DNA of 64,000 bases from NCBI RefSeq assembly GCF_001519065.1, contig NZ_KQ954265.1, forward strand, positions 1 to 64,000. The letters run 5' to 3'. Position 1 is the first letter of the stretch; each line of letters begins with the position of its first letter. Positions 23,798 through 33,327 of the stretch are shown here, piece by piece. The position numbers and the translations under genes are program-made. This DNA comes from Novosphingobium sp. FSW06-99. GTDB lineage: Bacteria; Pseudomonadota; Alphaproteobacteria; Sphingomonadales; Sphingomonadaceae. The notes under the pieces are model-generated. The model was given only the letters and a program-made list of their open reading frames with translations, did no database searches and was not told where the DNA came from.

Positions 23798-26700
23798 TCA
23801 ATAGTCCTTTGTGAATTTGAGGCTGATCGATTCGTCATAGAGCGTCGAAACCGTCCCCAGCAGCGACAGCCAGCGAGTCAGGCGAAACTCGATCGAGGTG
23901 GCGTTATAGCCATGCCCGTCGCTGACCAGCTCGACATAGAATTTGCGGCCCAGATATTTGCCCACTGCCAGCGCGGTGCCGCGCCCGATGGTCGGATCGG
24001 CGCTGAGCACGCGCAATCGGTCGAGCCCGATCGCCCCGCGCAGCTTGTTGATCGGATCGAGCCCGCCGCCGCCGCGCAGCGCCGCCAGGGCCGAGGCGAG
24101 TTGCACCGCCTCCGGCGCGGAAATCTGCGAAATCGAGCTGCCGAACAGAATGCGGCTCAACAATTCCTCTTCGGGCAGGGCGGGTGTCGAGGCAAAGCTG
24201 ATCTGCGGGCGCTGTGCACTTCCGCCAATGCTGATCGTGGCAGAGATGTCGTTGGCATCGCCGGTGGCGACGATATCGAGCTGGGGATCGATCGGGGTTT
24301 CGCCGTTGAAACGGATGCGCCCGCGTGTCAGGTCGAACCGTTTGCCCGCAAAATCATAGGTGCCGCGCAACAGCTCTGCCGTGCCGAAAATCTGTGGGGT
24401 GTTGGTGTCGCCGCGCACACGCAGATCGGTCTGCCATTCGCTGGCCAGGCCCATACCGTTCACATCGATGCGGCTGGCACTGGAGGCATCGATCAGCAAT
24501 GTCCACGGCGGCCCGCGCGCGGGCATTGGCGCAACATCGAGCGGGGTGTTGCGTTCGGTCACCGCGATCGAGGGCAGGATTTGCGTCGCGCTGGCATGGC
24601 CCAGCACCCAACGCGCGCGATCAATGTGCAGCCGCCCGGCGATCGTCCCCGCATGGCCATCCGAAAGGATCCGCACCGGTCCGGTGATCGTCGCCGCCAT
24701 ATCGGGCCGGTTGACCAGTTCGGCATTGGTGGCGCCCAGCCGCAAATCGATCTTGGGCCGCTCGGTCGCCACATCGGTGAAATCGATCGAACCGCTGCCC
24801 GCGACACGGCCGCCGCCCTTGGTCACGCCAGAAAAATGTACCAGCGACAGATGCGTGCCATTGAAACTGCCCAGCAGCTCGATCGACTGCACATCCGAAC
24901 CGCTGATCGCGCTTTGCGCACGCAAGGCATGGCTGACCACCGCGCCGGTCAGCACCGGGGCATCGAGCGAACCGCCGATATCGGCGGCCACCCCGACCGG
25001 CCCGGTCAGGTCGAAGGCATCGATCGCCGCCAACCGCCATAGCGCATCGGCCGGGCCGGCAAAGCGCAATTGCCCATGCAATTTGGCCGCGCGCAGGCGA
25101 TCGATCATCGCACCCCCGCGCGGCAGATCGTCGACCAGCGCCTGCAACCGCATGCGCGGCACGGTACCTTCGCGCGCCACCGCGCGCACTTGCAGGGCGC
25201 GCGCGTCAAGCTGCCCGACCAATGCCAGATCGAGCGGGCGCGAGGTCAGCACCAGCCCCGATCGCGTCATCCCCAGCACGGTCAGTGCGGCATGGCCTTC
25301 GGGCACGCCGGTGTGATCGTTGCGGTAATCGATCAGGCCCGAGGCATAGCCCCCCAGCCCCAGATCGGCATAGGCAATATCGAGCGCCGACAAGGGCATG
25401 CGCGACACCGCCAGATGCAGTTCGGTCGCGCCTGCCCCCAGCCTCCCGCTGGCGATCACCGCGCCGCTGCCGAAACTTATCTGGCTTGGCGCAAGCTGCC
25501 AGCCATCTTCGCTGCGCGTCAGCACCGCCCGGCGCGGCATGGTAATCGCATTGCCGGCATAATCGCCCGCCAGATAGGCCACCACGCGATCGGGCGAGAC
25601 CGTCGCCGTGCCTTGCAGCGTGAACCGCGTGCCGCGTCGCCCGGCCAGCGACGCGGTCACCGTTCCCGCCCCGTTGGTGACCGTCGCATCGGCCAGCAGG
25701 CGCCCGATGAACAGCCCGCCGACCGCCACCCCTTGCGCCTTGAGCGATCCGTTCAGGCTGGAACTATCGTGGCCGAACAGGCCCTTGAAGGTCAGATTGG
25801 CAAGACCGATGGCGATCGGCCGATCACTGCCGAAATGCGCCGCCCGGGCATTGATCGCGGCCTCGACCGCCTGCCCCCCATCGCGTCCGGCCAGGTGGAT
25901 CACCCCGTCGAGCCCCCCGCCCGCCAGCGCCAGATCACCATCTAGGCCCGCATCGCGCAGCGCCAGCATGCCGGTCAGGCGAGTCTGGGCAAAGTGCACA
26001 TCGGTCAGCGTCATCCGCACCGGATCTGCGGCGGGTACCGCAAAATCGACTGTCGCGCCCAGCGGACCGATCTGCGAGGTGCCGCTGGCGACCAGCCGAT
26101 AGCCGCCCGTCGTGCTGTCGAGCGCCAGCGCCACCGTCTTGATCCCGCCCGGCAAGGGCCCGGCCAGATGCGCCTCGGCATGCGTGGCACCATGTTCGAT
26201 CGCAGCCTGCGCATCGAACGCGCCATAGACTGCGTGATGCCCTTCGCCCGCCAGTGTCAGCCCTGCACCCGGCGCAATCGTCGCACTGCCCGTCAGGGTC
26301 AGCTTTTGCGCGGACACCTGCACACCGGGCAATTGCAGCGCACGCCCCGCGCCCCAGTGCAGGCTGCCCGACACATGCGCCGTATCGCCCGCCAGCGTGG
26401 TCAGCCCGGCGGTGGTAAAATGGCCGGCCGTGCCCGCATAGTTGACCGCCAGGGTCCACGGCACGCCGCGCCCAAAGGCGAGCACCCCTTTGCCCGTGGC
26501 ATCGACCGTCCCGATGCGCGGCACGGCGAGCGCATGGGTATCGATCCGTCCGGCCAGCGCATAGGCGCCGCGCCTCACATCGCCACGCAGCACCAGCGCA
26601 GCGGTGGCGCCTTGCGCAGTGACATGCCAGCCCTCACCGGTCAGCGCGCGACCATCGAAGCGCAGCATACCGGTCAGTCGCGCCCCCGCCAGCCGCCCGT

Positions 26701-27976
26701 CGAGCCACGGCGTGCCGGTATCGGCACGCGCCATCGACACCGCCAGCGGTACGTCGAGCCGCCCGCCGTGCCAGTGCGCCACGCCCGCCGTCTGCACAGT
26801 GTCAAACCGCATCGAACCGGGCGCCAGCCGCGACACCAGCAGCGTGTGGCGGATCGCCAGATCGGCAAAACGCCCGTCGATCTGCGCGGTCATCCGCGCC
26901 GTACCGGGGTGCAGCGTATCGCGCCACGCCACCGGCAGCGCTTCGGGGCGTTGCACTTGTGCGGTCAGCGTTACGCCCTGCGCGCGATTGGCGACCAGAT
27001 CGACGGCGCCCATGCCATCGACCCGCCCCAGCGCATTGGCCAGATGCAGATGTCCGTCGAGCCGCCCGCCCGCAAACGTCCCGGCATAGACCACGCCCAG
27101 CCGGTCACCGCCAAAGTCCGCCGCCAGCCCGCTGGTCACCGTGGCCGGGCGCAACAGCGCCGACAGCCGGTAATGCCCGCCCCGGTTGTCGATCAACCCG
27201 CCCGCCAGCCGGTGTCCGTCGGCCTCGGCCAGCACCCAGCCGTGCCATTGCGCAAAATGCCCTGCACCGCCGATCCGTGCCAGCACGGTACGATGCACCC
27301 CGGTCAGCGCGGCAAGCAGACCATCGCGCGGGGCGCGATAATCCAGGCCCAGCGCAAAGCGATCCCGATCAGGCTCGCTGTCGAGATGCAGCGACAGCTT
27401 GTCATGCCCGCCCAGCCGCCCGTCGCAGGACAGCAGCACCCGCCCGTCGTGGACATGCGCATGCGCGATCAGATCGACGCGCCGCCGCGATCCGGCCAGC
27501 CCCGGCGCCACCGTCAGGCTTTCGACCGCCAGACGATCAAGACGGATGTCGAAATCCGGCAGGATCGGCGCGTTGGGATCGGCCGGATTGAGCCGGGGCG
27601 CGCGCAGCAGCAGCCCCCGCCGCATGGTCAGATCGCGGATATCGAGCCCGCCGCCCAGCCCGGCGAGCAGCCGCAGCACCGGCATCGGGCGCCAGTCAAG
27701 GCCGACTTCGGGCACCGTCATGAAGCGTCCGGATGGATCGGACAGCGCGACATTGTGCAATTGCGCCGCGCCGAACAGCGACCCGTCGATCCGCCCGATG
27801 GTGATCACCAGCCCGCTTTGCAGCCGCAGCGCGGCGATCCGGTTGGTCACCAGCCGATGCCCCAGCGGCGAATCGAGCACCAGCAACCCCAGCGCGGCCA
27901 GCCCGGCCAGCCCCAGCGCGCAGAGCCCAAGCAACCGTATGGCGCCGATCGCCCATGCGCGCAGCCGCCCGGCCAT
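23798..27976 (-). CDS. tamB: Translocation and assembly module inner-membrane component TamB
   Basis: 1392 residues. An N-terminal membrane anchor (IRLLGLCALGLAGLAALGLLVL) is followed by a very long beta-rich region of repeating strand pairs (bridge-like AsmA/TamB fold) and the C-terminal TamB domain, ending YNATSIEFRLTRWLSLLGTVSTLYDESISLKFTKDY. The last 200 residues (RGRIRFNGETPIDPQLDIVATGDANDISATISIGGSAQRPQISFASTPALPEEELLSRILFG) are the best-conserved part. It spans the periplasm and works with TamA in outer-membrane assembly or lipid transport. Start overlaps the tamA stop (ATGA). Confidence 0.94.
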   Translation of the reverse strand: MAGRLRAWAIGAIRLLGLCALGLAGLAALGLLVLDSPLGHRLVTNRIAALRLQSGLVITIGRIDGSLFGAAQLHNVALSDPSGRFMTVPEVGLDWRPMPVLRLLAGLGGGLDIRDLTMRRGLLLRAPRLNPADPNAPILPDFDIRLDRLAVESLTVAPGLAGSRRRVDLIAHAHVHDGRVLLSCDGRLGGHDKLSLHLDSEPDRDRFALGLDYRAPRDGLLAALTGVHRTVLARIGGAGHFAQWHGWVLAEADGHRLAGGLIDNRGGHYRLSALLRPATVTSGLAADFGGDRLGVVYAGTFAGGRLDGHLHLANALGRVDGMGAVDLVANRAQGVTLTAQVQRPEALPVAWRDTLHPGTARMTAQIDGRFADLAIRHTLLVSRLAPGSMRFDTVQTAGVAHWHGGRLDVPLAVSMARADTGTPWLDGRLAGARLTGMLRFDGRALTGEGWHVTAQGATAALVLRGDVRRGAYALAGRIDTHALAVPRIGTVDATGKGVLAFGRGVPWTLAVNYAGTAGHFTTAGLTTLAGDTAHVSGSLHWGAGRALQLPGVQVSAQKLTLTGSATIAPGAGLTLAGEGHHAVYGAFDAQAAIEHGATHAEAHLAGPLPGGIKTVALALDSTTGGYRLVASGTSQIGPLGATVDFAVPAADPVRMTLTDVHFAQTRLTGMLALRDAGLDGDLALAGGGLDGVIHLAGRDGGQAVEAAINARAAHFGSDRPIAIGLANLTFKGLFGHDSSSLNGSLKAQGVAVGGLFIGRLLADATVTNGAGTVTASLAGRRGTRFTLQGTATVSPDRVVAYLAGDYAGNAITMPRRAVLTRSEDGWQLAPSQISFGSGAVIASGRLGAGATELHLAVSRMPLSALDIAYADLGLGGYASGLIDYRNDHTGVPEGHAALTVLGMTRSGLVLTSRPLDLALVGQLDARALQVRAVAREGTVPRMRLQALVDDLPRGGAMIDRLRAAKLHGQLRFAGPADALWRLAAIDAFDLTGPVGVAADIGGSLDAPVLTGAVVSHALRAQSAISGSDVQSIELLGSFNGTHLSLVHFSGVTKGGGRVAGSGSIDFTDVATERPKIDLRLGATNAELVNRPDMAATITGPVRILSDGHAGTIAGRLHIDRARWVLGHASATQILPSIAVTERNTPLDVAPMPARGPPWTLLIDASSASRIDVNGMGLASEWQTDLRVRGDTNTPQIFGTAELLRGTYDFAGKRFDLTRGRIRFNGETPIDPQLDIVATGDANDISATISIGGSAQRPQISFASTPALPEEELLSRILFGSSISQISAPEAVQLASALAALRGGGGLDPINKLRGAIGLDRLRVLSADPTIGRGTALAVGKYLGRKFYVELVSDGHGYNATSIEFRLTRWLSLLGTVSTLYDESISLKFTKDY

Positions 27977-30246
27977 CAGAACGCCTGCCCCAGCGAGACA
28001 TAGACGCCGATCCGGCTGTCCCCCGGATAGCGGTTGAGCGGCGTGCCGATGTCAAAGCGGATCGGCCCGAAATTGGTCTTGTAACGCACCCCGATGCCAA
28101 CCCCGTAGCGCGCGCCGCGCATCGTAGGGGTGGGCGTTTCCCCGACCATACCGGCATCGACGAAGGGCACCACGCTGAACGCCCCGTCGGCCAGCCCAGT
28201 GCGGACGCGCGCCTCAAGCGAAAACTCGCTGACCGACAATCCGCCGATCGGCGTGTTGTAGGCATTGCGCGGGCCGACATCCTGATAGCCAAAGCCGCGC
28301 ACCGAATTGCCGCCACCGGCATAGAGATGCTGCGACGGGGCCAGGGCGTCGATCGACGCGCCATTGATCGAGGCCACCCGCACCCGTTCAGCCAGCACCA
28401 GCGCCCCCGATAACGGCTGATAGGCGCTGGCGTCCAATTGCGTGGTGACATACGTCGATCGCGTGTCGTCCAGAATCGAGATCGCCGGGGTCACGGTGAT
28501 TGCGATGCGCTGGCCCCGGACCGGATCGAGCAGATTGTTGCTGCCGTCGTAGGCCAGCTTCAAAGGCAGCGAGGCAATCACATAAGGGGTATAGGGGACG
28601 TCTGCGGGCGAGCCGACCACCAACTGCCTGGTCGCGGTCAATTGCACACCCAGCGAATAGGCCCATTTCTTCTGGAACAGCAGCGTGCTCTGTTTGTCCA
28701 GGCTGATCGTGGTCGACGCGAAATAGGCGTTGTAGGCATCGGTGGTCTGGTACTGCACCGACGCATCGACGGTCAGCGACTGGTCGCGTTTCAGGAAATT
28801 GGCGCGCCGGAACGTCACCCCGCCCAATTGTTCGCGCGTGCCCAGAATGGCGCGTACCCGCAGCATGCCTTCGGGTGGAAACAGATTGCGATCTTCCCAA
28901 CTGCCGTCGACTTCGAACCCTTCGCCGCTCGACACGCCGATCTGCGCGCCGATCGTGTGTTCGGGGCCTTTGGTCAGCTTTACATCGAGATCGGCCACAC
29001 CAGGCGCGGCCGGGGTGGGCGCGATCGCTTCGCGCGGGGTAATCGTCGCGCCGCCGACGATCCCGGTTGCCAGCACCTCGCGGCGGAAATCGTCGATCAG
29101 TTTCTGGTCATAGATCTGCCCCGGCCGGAACCGGGCCATCCGCTGCAAATGCCGTGAATTGATGAATTTCGGCAGCGAACTGGTGATCGTGCCGAACTGG
29201 TATTTGCCGCTGGTGACCACCGGCAGCGCCAGATCGGCGGTCAGCGCCTCGTGATCGACCGCCAGCGCCGGATCGCCCACTTTGGCAAAGGCATACCCGA
29301 TGTGCCCCAGCATGTCGGACAGGCGGGCCCGCGCGCTCAGGATGGCCTCGGTGTTTGCCGGATCGCCCGATTTCAAGGCCAGCGCCTTGATCAGCGCGGC
29401 GCGGTCGGGGCTGGTCGCCACGCCCCCCAGATCGAGCGCGCCCAGCCGATAGCGCGGACCCGGCACCACTTCGAACCGGGCCGTCGCCTGCGGCGGGGGC
29501 GCGCCTCGGCCTTTGGCCACCGGTTTCGGCACGGTATCGGCCAGCGGCGACAGGCCGACCAGGTTCTGGCTGACTTCGGCATCGTAATAGCCATATATCC
29601 GCAGGATCTGCACCAGCAGGGCCATGTCGTCGTGCGCGCGGCGCGACAGTTGCGCCAGATTGTCTTCGCCGCGCCCCAGCGCCCGCAGCGATGACAACGC
29701 CACGAAACGGTCGGTCAAATCGTCCATCTCGGGCAGCACGGTGCCCTTGGGGAACACCAGGTCGATCCCCGGCGCGACATGATTGACCACCGCATCGGCG
29801 CCGAGCGGGCCGCGCCAGCCACCGCGCGGCATCGCCACATCGAGCGCAGCGCCCGCATCGTGCACCACATCGGCCAGGCTGGCGATATCCGGATCGGGCG
29901 TCAGCGGGGTGATCGGTGGCAGGGTAAAACTGTCGGGCCAGGCAATGGTCAGCCCCGGCAGCACCGCCAGCGCGGCATCGGTCACCGCCGTGTCGTCGGG
30001 CAGGCTTGCGGGATCGGGGGTCTGGTGCGCGGCATCGGTATCGAGCGCCCAGTGCACCGGATCGGCCAGCGCCGCATCGGGGATCAGCGCGCGCAGCGCC
30101 GGATCGACCGGCACCGCCTTGGCCGGGGCAGTTGCGGCTTTGGCAGCAGGACCGGTAGCCCGTGCGGCAGGGGCATCGGGTGTGGCCTGCGCATGGCCAG
30201 CCACCGGCGCCAGCACCAGCCCGGCCAGCCCCAGGCCCATCCGCAT
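27976..30246 (-). CDS. tamA: Outer-membrane BamA/TamA-family assembly protein
   Basis: About 756 residues with signal peptide MRMGLGLAGLVLAPVAGHAQA and an Ala/Pro-rich linker. POTRA repeats follow in the middle (KGRGAPPPQATARFEVVPGPRYRLGALDLGG; GKYQFGTITSSLPKFINSRHLQRMARFRPGQIYDQKLIDDFRREVLATG), then the 16-strand barrel containing HLYAGGGNSVRGFGYQDVGPRN (the conserved VRGF loop) and the closing strand IGVYVSLGQAF, ending in Phe. Start at 30246 was chosen for the signal peptide; longer starts run back into bpt. It lies 10 bases after bpt and overlaps tamB by four bases. Confidence 0.92.
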   Translation of the reverse strand: MRMGLGLAGLVLAPVAGHAQATPDAPAARATGPAAKAATAPAKAVPVDPALRALIPDAALADPVHWALDTDAAHQTPDPASLPDDTAVTDAALAVLPGLTIAWPDSFTLPPITPLTPDPDIASLADVVHDAGAALDVAMPRGGWRGPLGADAVVNHVAPGIDLVFPKGTVLPEMDDLTDRFVALSSLRALGRGEDNLAQLSRRAHDDMALLVQILRIYGYYDAEVSQNLVGLSPLADTVPKPVAKGRGAPPPQATARFEVVPGPRYRLGALDLGGVATSPDRAALIKALALKSGDPANTEAILSARARLSDMLGHIGYAFAKVGDPALAVDHEALTADLALPVVTSGKYQFGTITSSLPKFINSRHLQRMARFRPGQIYDQKLIDDFRREVLATGIVGGATITPREAIAPTPAAPGVADLDVKLTKGPEHTIGAQIGVSSGEGFEVDGSWEDRNLFPPEGMLRVRAILGTREQLGGVTFRRANFLKRDQSLTVDASVQYQTTDAYNAYFASTTISLDKQSTLLFQKKWAYSLGVQLTATRQLVVGSPADVPYTPYVIASLPLKLAYDGSNNLLDPVRGQRIAITVTPAISILDDTRSTYVTTQLDASAYQPLSGALVLAERVRVASINGASIDALAPSQHLYAGGGNSVRGFGYQDVGPRNAYNTPIGGLSVSEFSLEARVRTGLADGAFSVVPFVDAGMVGETPTPTMRGARYGVGIGVRYKTNFGPIRFDIGTPLNRYPGDSRIGVYVSLGQAF

Positions 30247-30256
30247 CAGTGCGCGA

Positions 30257-31132
30257 TCAGCCGTGGAACAAGGCAGATCCGGCCATGACCATCGCATCAT
30301 CGGCAGCCGCTGCAGAATTGCCGACAGCCGCACCAGCCTCTGCGCGCGGCCCGGCTGCTGGCACGGTGGACAGCCGATCGATCGCCACGGCCTGTTCGGC
30401 GGGGTCAAACCGTTCCCATCCTTCGCGGCCAAGCCGCTCCATCGGGCGAAAGCGCACTTTGTACTGCATGCACGCCGATCCATCGACCCAATAGCCCAGA
30501 TAGACATAGGGCAGGCCGATCCGCGTTGCATACCGGATGTGATCAAGAATGATAAACGTGCCAAGCCCGGTCCGCAAAGGATGATGGGGGTCGTAGAAAC
30601 TGTACACCATCGAAAGTCCATCCCCCTGTTGGTCGGTCAGGCACGCCCCGACCAGCCGCCCGGGAGTGCCATCGGCATTGGGCTCGCGATATTCAACGAC
30701 ATAGCTCTTTACCGGGGTATGTTCCACCATGTCGGCAAAGTCGATTTCGTCCATTGCGGCCATGCCGCCACCGGGGTGGCGCACCGCCAGATAGGACTGC
30801 AACAAGGCATATTGTTCGGGGGTTGACCAGGGCTGGCAAACAGTCACGATCAGATCGTCGTTCTGCCGCAACGTGCGCCGCTGGCTGGCCGAAGCGATGA
30901 AATCGCGCGCCACCACGCGCACCGACACGCAGGCTGTGCACCCCACGCAACTGGGCCGATAGGCCACTGTCTGGCTGCGGCGAAAGCCAATGCGGCTGAG
31001 CGCGTCGTTCAACTCGTCGGAATTGGGGCCCTTCAGCTCGGTGAACACCTTGCGCTCGGTGCGGCCGGGCAAGTAGGGGCACGGCATCGGGCTGGTGACG
31101 AAAAAACGGGGAAAGCGGACCGGGGCGCTCAC
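30257..31132 (-). CDS. bpt: Leucyl-(aspartate/glutamate) tRNA-protein transferase (Bpt)
   Basis: 291 residues, member of the ATE1/Bpt family. CPYLPGRTERKVFTEL and VAYRPSCVGCTACVSVRV (CxxC-containing N-terminal region) and YVYLGYWVDGSACMQYKVRFRPME (C-terminal GCN5-like core) are diagnostic. Bpt adds leucine to proteins with N-terminal Asp or Glu, marking them for ClpS/ClpAP degradation. The tail after the core (PAAGPRAEAGAAVGNSAAAADD) is low-complexity and longer than usual. First gene of bpt-tamA-tamB, all reading leftward. Confidence 0.93.
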   Translation of the reverse strand: MSAPVRFPRFFVTSPMPCPYLPGRTERKVFTELKGPNSDELNDALSRIGFRRSQTVAYRPSCVGCTACVSVRVVARDFIASASQRRTLRQNDDLIVTVCQPWSTPEQYALLQSYLAVRHPGGGMAAMDEIDFADMVEHTPVKSYVVEYREPNADGTPGRLVGACLTDQQGDGLSMVYSFYDPHHPLRTGLGTFIILDHIRYATRIGLPYVYLGYWVDGSACMQYKVRFRPMERLGREGWERFDPAEQAVAIDRLSTVPAAGPRAEAGAAVGNSAAAADDAMVMAGSALFHG

Positions 31133-31312
31133 GGGTTGACCTATATCCTTTGCTGCTGCCTGGCGACAATGCCGCAGGGTCCGGCGCGGTTAAAGCAGGT
31201 TAACCACGAATTTCCGCAAATGACAGGGTTTGTTGCATGGCATGGACGCAATCCCTGTGCACTGTCCCGGTGCAGGACAGCGCGCAGGGTAAGCGGTTAA
31301 GGCCAGGCGGGC

Positions 31313-32554
31313 TCAGCCGAGTTCGACTTGTTCGATTTCATAGCCGCGCGCGCGCAACGCCTCGACCAGGCGGTCGATCTGTTCGCGATCGCGCGCTTCG
31401 CACTCGATCTCGGCGGTCAGGCCCTTGGCCGGCAACGAGGTAAAAATGCGCTGGTGCCACACTTCGAGAATGTTGACCTGATGGCGGTTGAATTCTTCCA
31501 CCACCTTGAACAGCGCGCCCGGCCGATCCTGCAACGTGATGCGCAGCCGCCCCAGTCGGCCCGACCGCGCCAGATCGCGCAACAGCACATTGGCGAGCAG
31601 CCGCGTGTCGATATTGCCACCGCACAGCACGATGCCGACCTTGCGCCCGGCAAAGATCTCGCGATTGGCGATCACCGCGGCCAGACCGGCGGCCCCGGCG
31701 CCTTCGACCACGGTCTTTTCGATCTGCAACAGCAGCGAAACAGCCTGTTCCAGATGCGGCTCGTCAACCAGCACGATATCATCGACCAGCCCTGCCAGCG
31801 TCGCCGAGGTGAACGCGCCGGGCTCCTTGACCGCGATCCCTTCGGCCAGCGTGTCGCCGCCGCAGGGCAATTCGGCATGTTTCAGCCGGTTGTACATCGA
31901 CGGGAACAGTTGCGCCTGCACCCCGATCAGACCGATCGCGGGATTGATCCCGCGTGCCGCCGTGCCCATCCCGGTCAACAACCCGCCGCCGCCGATCGGC
32001 ACCGCCAGCATGTCGAGATCGGGCACATCGGCAAGCATTTCCAGCGCCACCGTGCCCTGCCCCGCCGCAACATGCGGATGGTCGAACGGATGCACGAATG
32101 TCAGCCCCAGTTCCGCCTCCATCACGCGGGCATGGGCATAGGCCTCGTCGAAGGTTTCGCCTTCGAGCACGACTTTGCCGCCCACGCTCTCGGTCTGGGT
32201 GATCTTTACCGTGGGCGTGGTGCGCGGCATCACGATCGTTACCGGCACGCCCAGCCGCGTGCCGTGATACGACAGCCCCTGCGCATGGTTGCCGGCCGAG
32301 GCCGCGATCACCCCACGCGCGCGCTGTTCATCCGACAGCAGCAACAGCGCATTGAGCGCGCCGCGTTCCTTGTAGGCTGCGGTGAATTGCAGGTTTTCGA
32401 ATTTCAGCCAGATGTCCGCCCCGGTCATCGCGCTCAGCGTCTTGCTATACAGCGTCGGGGTGCGCACGACATGCCCGTCGATGCGCGCAGCGGCGGCGCG
32501 GACATCGTCGAGGGTCAGGACAGGGGCGTTGGCGGTCAGGGTACTGGCGGTCAT
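31313..32554 (-). CDS. ilvA: Threonine ammonia-lyase (threonine dehydratase), ACT-domain type
   Basis: 413 residues. The PLP lysine lies in FTAAYKERGALNALL, with the phosphate-binding loop SAGNHAQGL and PIGGGGLLTGMGTA. A C-terminal ACT domain follows (RLRITLQDRPGALFKVVEEFNRHQVNILEVWHQRIF), placing it with the approximately 400-residue single-ACT group (catabolic or biosynthetic) rather than the 510-residue E. coli IlvA. It deaminates threonine to 2-oxobutyrate. It precedes the VanZ-like gene by position but reads in the same leftward direction from 32554, 10 bases after that gene's stop, so the two may be cotranscribed. Confidence 0.93.
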   Translation of the reverse strand: MTASTLTANAPVLTLDDVRAAAARIDGHVVRTPTLYSKTLSAMTGADIWLKFENLQFTAAYKERGALNALLLLSDEQRARGVIAASAGNHAQGLSYHGTRLGVPVTIVMPRTTPTVKITQTESVGGKVVLEGETFDEAYAHARVMEAELGLTFVHPFDHPHVAAGQGTVALEMLADVPDLDMLAVPIGGGGLLTGMGTAARGINPAIGLIGVQAQLFPSMYNRLKHAELPCGGDTLAEGIAVKEPGAFTSATLAGLVDDIVLVDEPHLEQAVSLLLQIEKTVVEGAGAAGLAAVIANREIFAGRKVGIVLCGGNIDTRLLANVLLRDLARSGRLGRLRITLQDRPGALFKVVEEFNRHQVNILEVWHQRIFTSLPAKGLTAEIECEARDREQIDRLVEALRARGYEIEQVELG

Positions 32555-32564
32555 CCGAATGCCC

Positions 32565-32951
32565 CTAGTCGAAACTGCGCGTCTTGGGAACGGTCTGCCG
32601 CCACAGCGCGATCAGCCCGGTGACCACCAGGATCGCGATGGTATCGGCAACCCAGTCGCGGATGTCGCAATCGCGGTGCAGCGCGGGAATCGACTGGGCC
32701 ACCTCGATCAACGCGCCCAGGAACGACAGACGTTCGGCAATGCGCAGACGCGGCATCGCCGGAAAGGCAAAGTCGGCCAGTAGCGTCAGCGTGCCAAATG
32801 CCAGCATATGTTCGAACTTGTCGCCAAACCCGTCGATCGGCAGCGACGGCGGCACCGGCAACAGCGCCATCGTCAGCGCAAAGGCCAGCGCCAGCCAGAA
32901 CAGCACGCTGGCGATCAGGCGCGGTGCGGGGGATCGTTGGGTCATGGTCAT
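32565..32951 (-). CDS. VanZ-like membrane protein
   Basis: 128 residues with four predicted helices: FWLALAFALTMALLPVPP, FEHMLAFGTLTLLADFAF, RLSFLGALIEVAQSIPAL and VADTIAILVVTGLIALW. FGDKFEHMLAFGTLTLL and GALIEVAQ...RDCDIRDWVADTIA are the features of the VanZ-like family (D-K-x-x-H and the E-x-Q...D-x-x-D-x-x-A-N/D region). Cellular role unknown. Two in-frame ATG codons (32951, 32945) follow GGGCAGGG; the first is taken. Located directly upstream of the threonine dehydratase gene. Confidence 0.85.
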   Translation of the reverse strand: MTMTQRSPAPRLIASVLFWLALAFALTMALLPVPPSLPIDGFGDKFEHMLAFGTLTLLADFAFPAMPRLRIAERLSFLGALIEVAQSIPALHRDCDIRDWVADTIAILVVTGLIALWRQTVPKTRSFD

Positions 32952-33049
32952 GCCCTGCCCGCTAGAGCATCGCGCGCCTTTGCGAAATCGCGAATCACGA
33001 TCGTGCAGGCGGCAATTATCCGGCTCCCATCTTTGGGCGCAATGCATTG

Positions 33050-33313
33050 GGGTCCGGACCCATTACCAGCAAGCCCGAGGTTTGACCCAAAAGGCCCAGC
33101 GCAAGGCGGATAGGTGAAGGAATAGTGGTTCTATTTCAAGCCTATCCAACGCAGCGATGGGCCTTTTGGGTCAAATCCCGAAGGGACGGCAAAATGGCTT
33201 CCATCTCGAACCGAAATGCGCTTGCAAAGGCAACCAGCCTTCGCGGCGCGCATCTCGGCCCGATATGTTCGCCATTTTGTCGCCTCGGGCTTGCTGGTAA
33301 TGGGTCCGGACCC
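33050..33313. repeat. Structured cloverleaf-like repeat, copy B (inverted orientation)
   Basis: Outer arms 33050-33080 and 33283-33313 are a perfect 31-bp inverted repeat beginning GGGTCCGGACCC. Inside: a perfect 18-bp stem (33081-33098 with 33158-33175; TTTGACCCAAAAGGCCCA), the mini-hairpin TCCCGAAGGGA (33176-33186), and CGGCAAAATGGC (33187-33198) with GCCATTTTGTCG (33271-33282). The loop 33099-33157 contains GGTGAAGGAATA and matches the reverse complement of the second loop of copies A and D, so this copy is inverted. It ends 14 bases before the start codon of the dehydrogenase gene at 33328 and fills most of the gap back to the VanZ-like gene. Confidence 0.85.
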
Positions 33314-33327
33314 TAAACCCCCTTGCC

